The position numbers and the translations under genes are program-made. Below the pieces are notes generated by a model. The model did not search any database. It was not told the DNA's origin and saw only the letters and a list, made by a program, of their open reading frames with translations. DNA of 64,000 nucleotides, taken from NCBI GenBank assembly GCA_013076295.1, contig RQOL01000729.1:3596001-3660000 (forward strand), written 5' to 3'. Position 1 is the stretch's first letter, and each line of letters starts with the position of its first letter. Of the stretch, positions 43,084-53,723 are shown in pieces. Origin of the DNA: Sanderia malayensis. Taxonomy: Eukaryota > Cnidaria > Scyphozoa > Semaeostomeae > Pelagiidae.

Positions 43084-44829
43084 CGTTTAATTAACAATTT
43101 GAGACTCCTACAAGACGAAGAGGTAAAACCAAACACACAATACATAACACATATTACACCTGCATTACGGGATGATCTTATCAAACTTGTTGGAGAGAAA
43201 TGCACTGTGAACGTCTGTCTTAATGGTATCGCTCTACAAGGTTTGTGGGACACTGGTGCACAAGTATCGATAATATCAATGGACACAATACGAAGTAGTT
43301 TCCCCGAAAAACCGGTACGAAAAATGGATGAGTTGTTGGAGGACAAAGATATAAGTCTTGTTGCTGCAAATGGGACGTCTATTCCCTATGAAGGCTGGGT
43401 TGAACTTACGTTACAACTGGTTTCGGATTCAAATTTGAAACATATTTTGGTTCCATTTTTAGTGACAAAGGAAACACTGGAATTACCAATAATAGGTTTC
43501 AATGCAGTTTCTGAATTGACGAAAGACACAACAGGAGTGATTTCTACTGACAGAGTTATGGTCAACCATCTGAAAACAAGCTTTCCGGTATTGAAGAACA
43601 GCAACAAAAATTGTTTTGAATTCATGAGAATTATGAAGGACTGTGTCAAGCGTGACAAGGTTTGTCCAGTGAAAACTCTCAAAAGAAGTATTGTTATCCC
43701 CAGCAAGAGTGTATTATCTGTCAAATGTCGGGCAAATGGTGGTTTTGTAGCCTATTCAACGCCAAGTATGTTTGAACCAGAAATTAATGGAACAATTCCT
43801 GATGGATTGCAATTGACAGGAACACTGATCACGCTGAAGAAGGGGACAAAACAAATGATGGAAATAGATATAGAGAATGTAACAGGTCATGATATCCGTG
43901 TTCAAGCCAGAACAGTAGTAGGACACATACAGCTAGTACAGTCAGTCACACCAGTGGAAGTGAATGATCAGACACAATCGAACAAAGAAAATCACAGTTC
44001 AGTTGAATCAAATCAAAGTGAGCAACAGGAACAAGTCAATCTGGATGGATTAACCCCAGTGCAAAAAGATGTTGTTAAGAAGATGCTGTGCGATGAATTG
44101 GATTCGTTTGCAAAGGATGAATCAGATATCGGAGTTGCAGAAGGGTTAAATCTTGAAATAAATTTGCATGACAGAACACCTGTTCAGAAGAACACCTGTT
44201 CAGAAGAACACCTGTTCAAAGAGTTCATTACTCCATCCAAGTCTGCATGGTCCTCGCCAGTTGTGTGTGTGAGAAAAAAAGATGGCACTCTTCGTTTGTG
44301 CATTGATTACAGAGGCTTGAACAGCAAGACAATCATGGACAGACATCCATTACCTAGAATCCAAGAAACACTTGATAACCTTGGTGGCAGTCAGTGGCTT
44401 TCAGTACTTGATCCAGGAAAAGCCTACCACCAGGGATTTGTCAACTCCAGTGATCGCCACTTGACATCATTTATAACTCCTTGGGGGCTATTTGAGTGGA
44501 TTTGTATTCCGTTTGGTCTCACCAACGCCCCTGCGTCATTTCAGCGTCACATGGAGAATATATTGAGAGATTTACGTGACGAAATAGTGATACCATATTT
44601 GGATGATTTGATAGTATTCAGCAAGTCGTTTGAGGACCACGTAAAGCATGTTCGAATAGTATTACGACGCTTGAAAGAACATGGCATCAAGTTAAAGCAA
44701 AAGAAATGTGACCTGTTCAAACGCGAAGTGAGATTTCTTGGAAGGACAGTCTCGGGGGAGGGATAGAAGATGGATGAACGCAATCTGATTGCTGTTAAAA
44801 GTTTGCTTGATCAAAAGCCTAAAACTATA
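42868..44829 (+). pseudogene. Gypsy 2 protease and reverse transcriptase
   Basis: One 632-residue frame carries MYND, the retropepsin loop [13 protein letters not shown], a long linker and [59 protein letters not shown] and the intact active site YLDDLIVFS. In a short repeat, [12 protein letters not shown] follows PVQK, a small local duplication. TAG at 44764-44766 stops the frame, but the register continues (KMDERNLIAVKSLL) to the ISL2EU junction at 44830 and resumes at 48557. Confidence 0.9.
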
Positions 44830-44945
44830 GACGAGTTCACGCTTGACGATGCATCATGGGTAATCAGGACATTGAATTGATCAACAATGGCGCGTGTGCT
44901 TCGATGATCCTTCTGTTTTGAATATATTCACGTGCTCTGTTCTAC
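44830..44945. repeat. ISL2EU left terminal inverted repeat
   Basis: Pairs with 48440-48556 with few mismatches, e.g. GATGCATCATGGGTAATCAG and GTGCTTCGATGATCCTTCTG. It probably also holds the transposase promoter, since the ATG follows 50 bases later. Confidence 0.93.
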
Positions 44946-44994
44946 TAATTACCTGATAAATAAAGCATAAATTGATAAATAAATCACGAGGATA

Positions 44995-46314
44995 ATGCCA
45001 GTCTATCGCTGTTGTGTAGGGGGTTGTTACAACGACTCGAGATACGTTGACAAAATTGTAAAGCGAGGCCACGTTGATGGCGAACTACGTTGGCATCATT
45101 TCCCTAAACAACCAGAGAAGAGAGAGCAGTGGACAAGGAATGTTTCGAAAGGACTTTGTGGTTTTGTTGCCAGCGACCACAAGACTGTTTGCTCCAACCA
45201 CTTTCAGTACGGAAAGCCGACATTCGCTGTTCCGAATCCAACCTTATTCCTTGTGGAAAGCGACAAGAAGAAGTCGTCGCCAAGAAAGCGAAAGCTGCCA
45301 ACTAGAAGGCCAGTAGTTTCATCAACTAAAGAGCCAAAGAACAAGGAAGCAGGGTCTCAATGCACCATTGTTGACCCCCAGGCTTATTCAAGCTTAACAT
45401 TTGCTCATTTGACACGTGAATGTGATAGCAATAATTTTACTGGATTGTCAGTTGACAGTTTTCGACTAATCTTTGATCATGTAAAAGATAAGGCCTCGGT
45501 GATGCACTACTGGAAAGGTCCCAGAACAACAGGGGACACATCAAAGCCCAAAATGAATAGACAAGTGAGAGCCCTCACTTTAGAGCAAGAATTTCTGTTA
45601 ACAATGATAAAGCTAAGACTTGGTCTGTTCCACTTTGACTTGGCATTTAGATTCAACATTTCAGTGGCAGCATCAAGCTCAATATTCAATACATGGGTCA
45701 AGTTCTTAGCTAAAGAACTCAAGTGGTTGATAGTGTGGCCAGAGAGATGACGCATCCATAGGAATCTTCCTGATATGTTTAGGAAGTATTACCCAAAGTG
45801 TAGAGTTATACTGGATTGTACTGAAGTCTACATTGAAACACCTTCTGATCTGGCAGTTGCTGCTCAATGCTGGTCTGATTATAAACATCACCACACAATT
45901 AAATTTCTTGTGGGTATTACTCCAAATGGTGCTATATCTTTCCTTTCTGATGTCTATGGTGGAAGAGCAAGTGACATATTCATTGTTGAAGACTGTAGGT
46001 TTGTTAAAAACCTGCAGCCACATGATCAAGTCATGGTAGACCGTGGTTTTAAGATCAGGGATTTACTTGCATTTTATCAATGCTCACTGGCTATACCTCC
46101 TTCAAAGCATGGTAACCTTCAAATGTCAGGCTCTGATGTTAGGGAAACCTCACTTATTGCCAACGTAAGAATATATGTGGAGCAAGCAATACGAAGAGTT
46201 AAATACTTTGAGATCTTGAAAAGAGAACTACCAATAACACTGCTACCGCTTGCAGATGATATTGTTGTAATTTGTTCAGCTCTGTGTAATTTGTTACCTC
46301 CTCTCAGCACATAG
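44995..46314 (+). pseudogene. ISL2EU transposase: THAP finger plus DDE_4 domain (one stop)
   Basis: The N-terminal THAP zinc finger runs over residues 1-90 (CCVGGC..., RWHHFPKQ, WTRNVSKG, VCSNHF, then AVPNPTLF, the AVPTxF-like box), binding the terminal repeats. A linker with KKSSPRKRKLPTRR follows, then a helix-turn-helix (LTLEQEFLLTMIKLRLGLFHFDLAFRFNIS). The catalytic domain has VILDCTEV, MVDRGFKI and YVEQAIRRVKYF for the D, D, E triad. TGA at 45748-45750 interrupts an otherwise open frame, so only this one nonsense change separates it from an intact reading. Confidence 0.92.
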
Positions 46315-46611
46315 CTCTTGAAAAAGATGAAAGAAATCACACAGAAACAATATTTATTCAAGCTCATTTGAGGATTTACTGTATAACAAAGTAGTGTAAG
46401 TAAAAGTGTATAAAAAACAACAGCACCCATAGTCTTATAAATCTTGAGCAATGTCATTACAAGTTAAACACATAAAAGTATTGTCTTCATTAACATCTCT
46501 GCCAACGCATACACAGTGAAACCATGTTTGGCAACAGTCACACTGAACACTCTCGTCATTGTCTCCATGGTCAAACTCTTCTGGTTCCAAGCATGGTTTC
46601 TCGCAGATCAA
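46315..46611. other. Convergent intergenic region of ISL2EU
   Basis: About 300 bases lie between the two converging stop codons. A polyadenylation-like ATTTATT region is visible, but nothing else. A short minus-strand Cys-containing frame near 46440-46610 (TCNDIAQDL-like context) could be a C-terminal zinc segment of the YqaJ gene beyond its stop. Confidence 0.3.
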
Positions 46612-48324
46612 TCAATAACAAAGGGGTCTGAGACCCAACAGCACCTTCTGAACATAACTTTTAAAAAATATAACTAGTTTTGACAAGATATCTTGCCAGA
46701 AATTAAGATCAAATGCAATCTTCTCAACTAATGGTTGACCTTTCATTGTCCAAACTACAAAGTATGTTGTTTCGAGTCCTGTCAGTTCCATTTGGCCTTG
46801 CACTTGAAAAAAGTATTTGTGGTTACGTTTCAGCTGCAATTTTCCATCACAGTTCTCTAGAAAGTCAGTCTTCTTGTAACCCTCTTCTACTGTTACATCT
46901 TTAATAGAGAAAGGGCACTTGTACTCAACACACGAATTCTGACAACACGAACATGAGAAAATATTGTCAGGACTTGCACCTATGTAGGGATGGGACTTCA
47001 ACACAAATAGACCACAGATGTGCAGTTTGGGATTTGTGTGCAATTTTGCAATGGTGGTGAAGAATGCTTTGCTGGCATCTTTTTCATGTATTCTCCCCCA
47101 TCTGATGGCTGGAATATGGCCCAAATCCTTATGGTTCATGAGTTTCACCAATAGAGGTGTCACCTTTGATTTTACTGCTTTCCCTCTTTGTCGTAATAAT
47201 TTCTTCACTTTGTTGTAAATATCATGGAAATTTGAGGCAGTGATCCTTCCAATTCTCTGCTGGATCCAAATGTATGACTTGGATTGGCCACGGGTTGCCT
47301 TCTCCAGTTCTTTTAGACTATTGTCATTGAAAGACAACATCTGTGAAAAAGAGCTGACAAGCTCACTTTCCTCCTTTGAAGTGCTTACTGTCAACACTTT
47401 GTCAGCTATCTCCTGTAATGAAGGGGGAACATCTTCTTCTGTTGGTGGTGCATATGAGATGTTTAACACAGCACTAGGAAGTGCTGTACGGACTGAAGTC
47501 AGAAAAGATTGTTTCTTTTCATCAGATACATCTCTCATGCCCAATGGTCTGGGATCAAACTCTTGTTTTGACATGCTGTTGAGTGAGAATTGAGGAGCTG
47601 ACTTGTTTAGTTTATGAGCTTGAAAATTCATATCCTTAACTCTCTGAGGCTCAACTTCCTTCTTGGAGGATGAATTCCAATAACAAGCCACTTCTGTGCA
47701 TGATGGATTTGTTAATCCCTGTTGGTTTGCAAATTCAACTTTATAAAGTAATGCAATAATGTGGTTACAACATTTACTGTATCCTGCTGTACAGCTGCAA
47801 TAGGCACAAATAATCTCTCCTGTAGGTTTGCAGACAACCCAGACTTTATGTGGCTGGTCCCTTACTTTAGTTGATGGTGTTACTGATGAAAGCAGTAAGA
47901 CATTCCCTGTTGGCGTTGTTGAAGACACAACTTCGTGAACAAAACCACTTTTAAAGTGAGAGTATGCCTTTCTGACCTTGTACTGACCAATATATTCCGT
48001 CGAAAAAGCCTTTTTTTCTAATGTGTAGGAGAAGATGTTGCCAAGATCAACTTTAGGCCACTTCGTCAAGTCCTTGTTCCATTCTTTCATCTCCAAAGGA
48101 TCTTGTTCAATGTCAAGCGATCTTAACAAAACACGGTGTTCATGGCATAATGTTTTTGCCAAGTCTTCAGCAGACTCTTTAACAGGGGTGTTTTGTTCAA
48201 ACGCTACTAGAGCTCGTGCTGCAAGATCGGAATGTTTTCCACCAACTGGAATAGCTCTTTGCCGAAGATAGAACTTCAGTTCATCGCAGGAGAGATCTAG
48301 AAAATCCTCGAGGTGCTTTGCCAT
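46612..48324 (-). CDS. ISL2EU SAP/SWIM/YqaJ-type nuclease protein
   Basis: This intact 570-residue frame from ATG 48324 is the best-preserved gene in the window. Residues 1-40 resemble a SAP DNA-binding motif (DLSCDELKFYLRQRAIPVGG). A SWIM zinc finger follows at about residues 170-195 (CAYCSCTAGYSKCCNHIIALL). The YqaJ-like PD-(D/E)XK nuclease occupies about 355-570: RIGRITASNFHDI, WGRIHEKDA, HPYIGASPDN and CVEYKCPFSI with the D...ExK catalytic residues, then YFFQVQGQMELTG. It is a recombinase-type exonuclease thought to assist ISL2EU transposition, although its exact step is unknown. Confidence 0.93.
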   Translation of the reverse strand: MAKHLEDFLDLSCDELKFYLRQRAIPVGGKHSDLAARALVAFEQNTPVKESAEDLAKTLCHEHRVLLRSLDIEQDPLEMKEWNKDLTKWPKVDLGNIFSYTLEKKAFSTEYIGQYKVRKAYSHFKSGFVHEVVSSTTPTGNVLLLSSVTPSTKVRDQPHKVWVVCKPTGEIICAYCSCTAGYSKCCNHIIALLYKVEFANQQGLTNPSCTEVACYWNSSSKKEVEPQRVKDMNFQAHKLNKSAPQFSLNSMSKQEFDPRPLGMRDVSDEKKQSFLTSVRTALPSAVLNISYAPPTEEDVPPSLQEIADKVLTVSTSKEESELVSSFSQMLSFNDNSLKELEKATRGQSKSYIWIQQRIGRITASNFHDIYNKVKKLLRQRGKAVKSKVTPLLVKLMNHKDLGHIPAIRWGRIHEKDASKAFFTTIAKLHTNPKLHICGLFVLKSHPYIGASPDNIFSCSCCQNSCVEYKCPFSIKDVTVEEGYKKTDFLENCDGKLQLKRNHKYFFQVQGQMELTGLETTYFVVWTMKGQPLVEKIAFDLNFWQDILSKLVIFFKSYVQKVLLGLRPLCY

Positions 48325-48439
48325 GTAGAATTATTGTTGATCTTTTATACAATTCTGAACCAAATAGAATCAAAAAAACTGTAAAAAGAACTTGTCTGTA
48401 TACGTATTTAGAATAATCGACAATTTATAAGAACGCTAA

Positions 48440-48556
48440 CGTAGAACAGAGCACGTGGAAAAATTCAAAACAGAAGGATCATCGAAGCACGTCCGCCATT
48501 GTTGATCAATTCAATGTCCTGATTACCCATGATGCATCGTCATGCGTGAACTCGTC
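48440..48556. repeat. ISL2EU right terminal inverted repeat
   Basis: Reverse complement of 44830-44945, ending CGTGAACTCGTC and followed by TA and the resumed gypsy sequence. Confidence 0.93.
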
Positions 48557-50486
48557 TATCGGTGATGTTAGAAAAATGCTCGGTTTGTTGTCATATTACC
48601 GAAGAACTATTCCATTGTTTGCAAAGAAAGCAAAACCTATTTATGATTTACTGACATCGGATCCAGAAAAATCATCAAAAGTTAGAAATTGCAATGGACA
48701 GTTGAGTTTGCAAACAAAAGTTAATTGGACAGACAGACACCAGAAGGCATTGAAAGAAATTATACAGCTACTAACTAGTGCACCAATACTTGCTTTTCCA
48801 GATCCAGCAGAACCATACATTCTTCACACAGATGCGTCACAGGAGGGACTTGGTGCTGTTTTGTACCAAAAGCAAAAAGGAAAAAATTGGATTATAGCTT
48901 TTGCTTCACATGCATTGTCACAAGCTGAAAAGAACTACAAAATGCATGCAGGCAAGCTTGAATTCTTGGCATTAAAATGGGCGATAATTGATCAATTTCG
49001 CGATTACTTGTACTATGCACCATCATTTAAGGTGTATACCGATAACAACCCGTTGACCTATGTGATGACCACAGCAAGGTTGAACGCGACTGGAATAAGG
49101 TGGGTTGGTGAGCTTGCAGACTACAACTTTGCCATCCATTATCGCCGGGGTGAAGGTAATGGGGATGCAGACAGTTTAAGCAGACTGCCAATGGAACTCA
49201 CTGAGATGATGAAAGAATGTACAGCAGAAGTTTCGCGTGATTTGTTACAAGCTACAATTCAAATAAAAAATGTTGAAGATCATGATTGGGTAACATCGGT
49301 ACCGAGCACTACCACGCTTGCAGAAATTAGCGAATCGCCTGTATCAGTATCAAGTATCCAAGGAAAACCGACAAACAAAGTAAATATTCGGCAACATCAA
49401 CTGGATGACATTGACATACACCCTGTCATAAAATGGAAAGAACAAGACACTATCCCAACTCAAGCAGAGAAGATTGTTCAAAGTCACATTACGAAACGAT
49501 TGCTTTATGAATGGAATAGGCTTTATCTTGATAGCCAAGGCATACTGCGAAGAAAATGTGAAAACAAAAATCAGATCATCTTGCCAAAAAGTCTTCACAA
49601 CTTACTTTATTCTGAGCTACATGAGAAAATGGGCCATATTGGATCAGACAAAGTGCTGAACTTGGCAAGAGACCGCTTTTTCTGGCCTCACATGAAATCT
49701 GATATTGAACACTTTGTCAACAAACGATGCCGTTGCTTGAAGCAAAAGAAACTTACCGTCAACCAGAGAGAGCCATTAAAACCGATATTGACAAGTGAGC
49801 CCTTTGAAATTGTTTCAATAGATTTCCTTCATTTGGAGAGATCATCTGGTGGCTACGAATATATCCTGGTGGTGGTAGATCATTTTACTCGATATACAGA
49901 AGCATATGCAACACGGAACAAAACAGCCAAAACAGCTGCTGAGTGTTTATTCAACAACTTTCTTATGAGATTTGGATTCCCTCAACGAATCCACCATGAT
50001 CGTGGTGGTGAGTTTCAGAATACTTTGTTTCAACAATTGGAGCATCTCTCTAGGACAGACAGTTCAAGGACAACCCCATACCATCCAGAAGGTAATGGAA
50101 ACGCAGAGCGTTTTAATCGTACATTGTTAGGAATGCTACGGACTTTACCAGAGCAGTTCAAATCAAAATGGAAGGATCACCTGTCTAAACTGGTGCATGC
50201 TTACAATTGCAGCCAACACGAGTCGACTGGATACAGTCCTTTTCAGCTTTTATTTGGACGTTCACCACGGTTACCAGTAGATTTGATTTTTGACACACCC
50301 AAGTCGAAACATGAACAAAGCTATAAAGCTTATGCGGAGAATTGGAAATCGGCAATGAAAAGCGCATTTGACATTGTATTAAGGAACACAGGAAGAGCAG
50401 CTGACCGGAACAAGAAACAGCGCGACAAAAAGATTCGAAGTTCCGTATTAGAGCCAGGAGACAGAGTTGGTCCGAAATTTGTCTGA
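48557..50486 (+). pseudogene. Gypsy 2 RNase H and integrase
   Basis: The frame begins with IGDVRKMLGLLSYYRR, the RT thumb, directly continuing the codons before 44830. The RNase H has YILHTDASQEGLGAVLY, HAGKLEFLALKWAI and FKVYTDNNPLTYV. The integrase has a zinc domain (HEKMGHIGSDKVLN, CRCLKQKK) and the triad in VSIDFLHLE, HHDRGGEFQN and NGNAERFNRTLLG, then FGRSPRLPVD. It ends by frameshift at about 50475 in the GDRVGPKFV strand. Confidence 0.9.
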
Positions 50487-50985
50487 AAGGGGTGGACCAG
50501 GGAAGATAAGGGCGTACTGGGAAGAAAAAATTCACGTTGTTGTCCGTCGTCTGAGTTCTGAGAGTCCTGCATATGAAGTAAAACCAGAGGGATCTGATTC
50601 CCCTTTACGAACACTTCATAGCATAGACGAAGATGCACATTCGATTCTCGAACCACTATCAGATTCTACTCCACCGCAAGTAACGGAAGAACAAAAACCA
50701 ATGCGTCAGCGACATCCACCTTCACGTCTTACATATGCTGATTTTGGAAATCCAAGGACTGAACAACATTGTTTTGTAGACCAAGCATGGGTACGACCAC
50801 AGCACACAGTTTTCAGAACGCAGTCATCTACAACGGGACCAGCACCTGTACAATATCAATACGTACCTGTTCCTCAACCAAGGTATAACAACATGTACCC
50901 AGTTCAGCGTTTTGACAGACAATTCGTCCAACCAATGCCGTGCTTTATTCCGTACTTTCGACCGTCCTTCGTTGGTCATCAGTAA
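50467..50985 (+). pseudogene. Gypsy 2 integrase C-terminus and Pro-rich tail
   Basis: In the next frame the integrase SH3-like strand continues (LVRNLSERGGPGKIRAYWEEK, HVVVRRL), followed by a Ser/Pro linker and a Tyr/Pro/Gln-rich tail (VQYQYVPVPQPRYNNMYPVQ). Such tails are common at gypsy Pol ends. The stop codon is at 50983-50985. Confidence 0.85.
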
Positions 50986-51302
50986 TTCATACAAAACATT
51001 TTGCTATATTTTTGCTGTTTGCTGAAGTTTATGTTGAGGAAAGACTCGAATTCAAAAATACTTGAAATAGCTCAAAAATAATCTTGTCGCTTACTATACG
51101 GTTTTGGAAACCGATTACGATTACGTTGCTGATAAATTAGCAAGACCACTATGTGACCTGAATACTGAAGTGAATGAATGCACATAAGTTCTACTTCATC
51201 TGATTATATTGTGTTACTTGAAGACTTTGTTGATTGGAATAGTACTGTATTGTGTGAATGTTTTACGATGTTTAAGACAACATTTCTTAAAGAGGGGGGG
51301 AG
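50986..51302 (+). other. Gypsy 2 3' untranslated region and polypurine tract
   Basis: Non-coding sequence ending with AAAGAGGGGGGGAG directly before the LTR. The purine run is the expected plus-strand primer. Confidence 0.8.
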
Positions 51303-51517
51303 TGTGATCTGATAGAAACTCTGAAGAGACCCCCGTCAAATAAAAGTAGCCTGGTTGAACGCGCCAGTCGAACTGAACATTCTATTATTGTGTTTACTTA
51401 TATATTCGTGTACGATTTTGTTATTTTTCGTAAGAACATAAAGACAAGGAAAGCTACAATGTGTAATCATTGACTTGTGTACTAAATGTAACGGATTTGC
51501 CGGGCAGAAGTGTTACA
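51303..51517 (+). repeat. Gypsy 2 3' LTR
   Basis: 215 bases, the same ends as the 5' LTR, followed by the TCAT target duplication. Confidence 0.93.
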
Positions 51518-51650
51518 TCATCACTCGCTTCGCTCGTCCACCCCAGACCATCAATTAAAAAAAGCTTAATCTGGTAGGCGCGCTTCACACGCTGCATTCG
51601 CTCCTGCTCATGCCCATACATACATACATACATACATACATACAAAGTCT
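51518..51650 (-). mobile_element. Helitron family 1 fragment with CATA microsatellite
   Basis: TCATCACTCGCTTCGCTCG and the following 100 bases match copy B from 8592 to 8690, and continue into a CATA repeat where copy B has its minisatellite. It is the remainder of the Helitron interrupted by gypsy 2. The rest is lost where the Penelope-like element begins. Confidence 0.75.
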
Positions 51651-51738
51651 GTGAATCGGTTTCCCGTTAGAGTGCTCGATAAATAGAGTAGAGCTATATA
51701 TACACTAAGAAAAGAAAGACTCAAAAGACAAAACTCTC

Positions 51739-51783
51739 CATCTCGACAAGCCTGTTTTGTGGTTACCCACTCATCAGGAGATG
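51739..51783 (-). ncRNA. Hammerhead ribozyme (type I, minimal), core substitution
   Basis: On the minus strand CATCTC (51783-51778) pairs with GAGATG (51744-51739) as stem I. It encloses CTGATGA, stem II GTGG-GTAA-CCAC, the core AAAA, a 3-bp stem III ACA-GGCT-TGT, and a cleavage triplet GTC. All invariant core parts are in order except that GAAA reads AAAA, altering the catalytic G12. Short stem III hammerheads are characteristic of Penelope-like elements and retrozymes. It processes element RNA in active relatives and is probably inactive here. Confidence 0.85.
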
Positions 51784-51955
51784 TACAGATAAATATATTC
51801 CTGTTTACAACTTATTTATATACTTTGAGTGATTCAGAAGGTATGCGGGGAGGTGTTACTTTACAATTCTTTGTTATATTTTTTCCTAAGGACTTGAGTT
51901 CAGTTCTATTCTTCTATATGTGATGTTATTAATTCCGGCTGTGCGTAATATACAG

Positions 51956-52411
51956 CTAAGTGCTAATTAGTCGGGCTTTTGCTCGATGACGGCAAGCAGA
52001 CACAAGTTCATTTCTTTTTTTGAGGGTGGCTAAATGGGGTCGGCAAGTTATGAAAAACTTTTCTTTGATACACAAGTTACATCTTTTACTTGAACTGTTG
52101 TAAGATCGGCTAGGTGAAAGAATTCTCCATGAAATGGTGTGGTCAATGTTCGCGTCTTTGAGAGTCCAAATGTATTTGCTTAGTTCCTTTGAGTATCTCT
52201 GCTTGGTATATCGAAATAATGAGGTGTGGTTACTGTATCTGGTCTTAAATTCGTTTTTGGTTAGTCCAACGTATGTTTCTGTAGTGTTGTTATCTTGGCG
52301 TGTGACGGTGGCTTGGTAGATGACTGATTTTTGTAGACAGTTTCCATTCAGTGGATTATAAACAATAAGACATGCAGTTGCATGTCTTATTGTTTTTGCT
52401 GCTCCACTCAA
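51956..52411 (-). CDS. GIY-YIG endonuclease domain of Penelope-like element
   Basis: The frame contains KSVIYQATVTRQ and ETYVGLTKNEFKTRYSNHT, the GIY and YIG strands with the catalytic Arg, followed by KELSKYIWTLKDANIDHTISW and a Cys cluster RCNLCIKEKFFI before ELVSACRHRAKARL. This domain nicks target DNA. It is open through 151 residues. The join to RT upstream (52412-52844) is frameshifted. Confidence 0.85.
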   Translation of the reverse strand: MSGAAKTIRHATACLIVYNPLNGNCLQKSVIYQATVTRQDNNTTETYVGLTKNEFKTRYSNHTSLFRYTKQRYSKELSKYIWTLKDANIDHTISWRILSPSRSYNSSSKRCNLCIKEKFFITCRPHLATLKKRNELVSACRHRAKARLIST

Positions 52412-53520
52412 TTGGAGTGTTGTCGGTAGTTGTGTTGCTGTTGTTTGGCTGTTGCGACTCGAAGATATGCTTCTTGTGGTTGTTGATGATTTGTTTTGCG
52501 TTGTTCATGCTGCTGTAACTGATCTTGATGCTGTTTTCATTGAAGATTTTACGGAGTGGATGATATATAGGGAAGTGTTTGTCAATGAGGGTGAGGAATC
52601 TGTGTCCGATGTTCGTGCTGATGTTTTTGCTGTATGGTGGATTGTACCAGAGTATGTTATTCCGTTGTCTGTTTCTTCGGTTCGTGGTGGTGGCTGATTC
52701 GTATACGAGTTTGTAGTTGTATCCGCTGTCTGGTGCTGGTTGGTCGAAGGATGCTTTATCGGATGAGAGAGCTGAAAGTCGTTTGTTGATGCCGTCAGGG
52801 ATGTTTCTCGTAGTTATCGGTGGATGGTTGCTTTCGCGGTGGATTTATTGGAGTGTGGTGTCTGGCTTCATGAAAGGCTGGTAGGTGCTGTTCCGTAGGT
52901 TGAGGGTGACGTTGAGGAAGTTCATGATGTGTTTGTTGGCTTCGATGGTGATGCGTAGTCCGTTGTTGTGGAAAATACTGCAGATTTGTTTCTTAATGAT
53001 TTCCGTCTGTATTGGTGATGCGTTGATGGTTACGAGTCCGTCGTCTCGGTAGAGTCCTATGTTGATGTTGAGATGTGGTAGTTGTGAAAGGAGGAAGCTT
53101 CCAACTAGCTCGCATGTTTCAGCCACGTCGTAACTCCCCATTGTAACATCGAATGTTGTGTCTCCTTTCCTTTGCCATTGTTTTTGGTCGTGGACAAGGA
53201 TGGAATTTTTAGCGTGTGTGATGATGTCTTTTTCGTCGTCTGTGATGTTGTCGTAAGAAGATGCGAAATTGAGGGCTTTGTTGAGGAGGTCTTGGCTGAT
53301 AGATGGGTGAAATTCGATGACGTCAAAGCTGTTAAAGTTGTGGTCTTTCTTATTCTTGATGTTGTTGAACCATTTAACTACTAATGATGTGTTTTTCCAT
53401 TGATTGAACTTCGTAGCTATTATGATGTTATTGTTGACTCTGTCGAGGATTTCTTTGCTAATTTTGCCTAATTTTGATATTTTCACGGGGTTTTTGCCTT
53501 TATTGTGATTGAAATGGTTT
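52412..53520 (-). pseudogene. Penelope-like reverse transcriptase (split by BEL 2)
   Basis: The frame 52845-53520 has FDVTMGSYDVAETCELVGSF and the active-site-like box IGLYRDDGLV, where the Asp pair is present. It is preceded by SFDVIEFHPSISQDLL, in which the first catalytic Asp is expected. The region to 52412 continues in other frames with SPRILSRLPENI-type scraps and is degraded. The annotated start inside the LTR (53521-53567) is an artefact. Confidence 0.8.
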
Positions 53521-53723
53521 TGTAGAGAACGAAGCAATAAAGAGGCGACAGATCCAAATATGTACATAACAATGATAAACGAATGAGTTACTTGTTGAAA
53601 CGTAGAAAACCAACGAATACGAAGAGAATGAAAACGAATGAATGAAAGACTAATTAACTAAGATTTAAAAGGAGTCTGGTAACGAATAGTCACATGTATA
53701 TATGTCACTCAAAGTTCTTAACA
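53521..53723 (-). repeat. BEL 2 3' LTR
   Basis: 203 bases matching 59170-59369 with scattered substitutions and small indels. Confidence 0.95.

Larger units (their letters stand above)
44830..48556. mobile_element. ISL2EU-type DNA transposon, near complete
   Basis: Long terminal inverted repeats of about 115 bases (GACGAGTTCACGC.. at 44830 and its reverse complement ending 48556) are bordered by TA dinucleotides. It carries two convergent genes: a plus-strand THAP/DDE transposase and a minus-strand SAP-SWIM-YqaJ protein. This is the ISL2EU/IS4EU gene set of the PIF/Harbinger-IS5 group. It sits inside the RT-RNase H junction of gypsy 2. Confidence 0.93.
41029..51517 (+). mobile_element. Ty3/gypsy retrotransposon 2, split by ISL2EU
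   Basis: Two 215-bp LTRs start TGTGATCTGATAG and end GTTACA. TCAT lies on both sides (41025-41028 and 51518-51521) as a 4-bp target duplication. Inside are a primer site, gag, a zinc knuckle plus MYND finger, protease, RT, RNase H, integrase and a purine tract (GAGGGGGGGAG at 51291-51301). Without the ISL2EU insertion (44830-48556) it is about 6.8 kb. Several frameshifts are present. Confidence 0.93.
51700..53520 (-). mobile_element. Penelope-like element, 3' part
   Basis: On the minus strand RT (to 53520) is followed by a GIY-YIG endonuclease and then a hammerhead ribozyme, the architecture of Penelope-like elements. A BEL element at 53521-59369 splits it. The upstream part continues beyond 59374. 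Confidence 0.8.

Noticed and set aside
45507..45755. Minus-strand frame opposite the transposase
   Set aside because: Shadow of the THAP/DDE gene with no motif.
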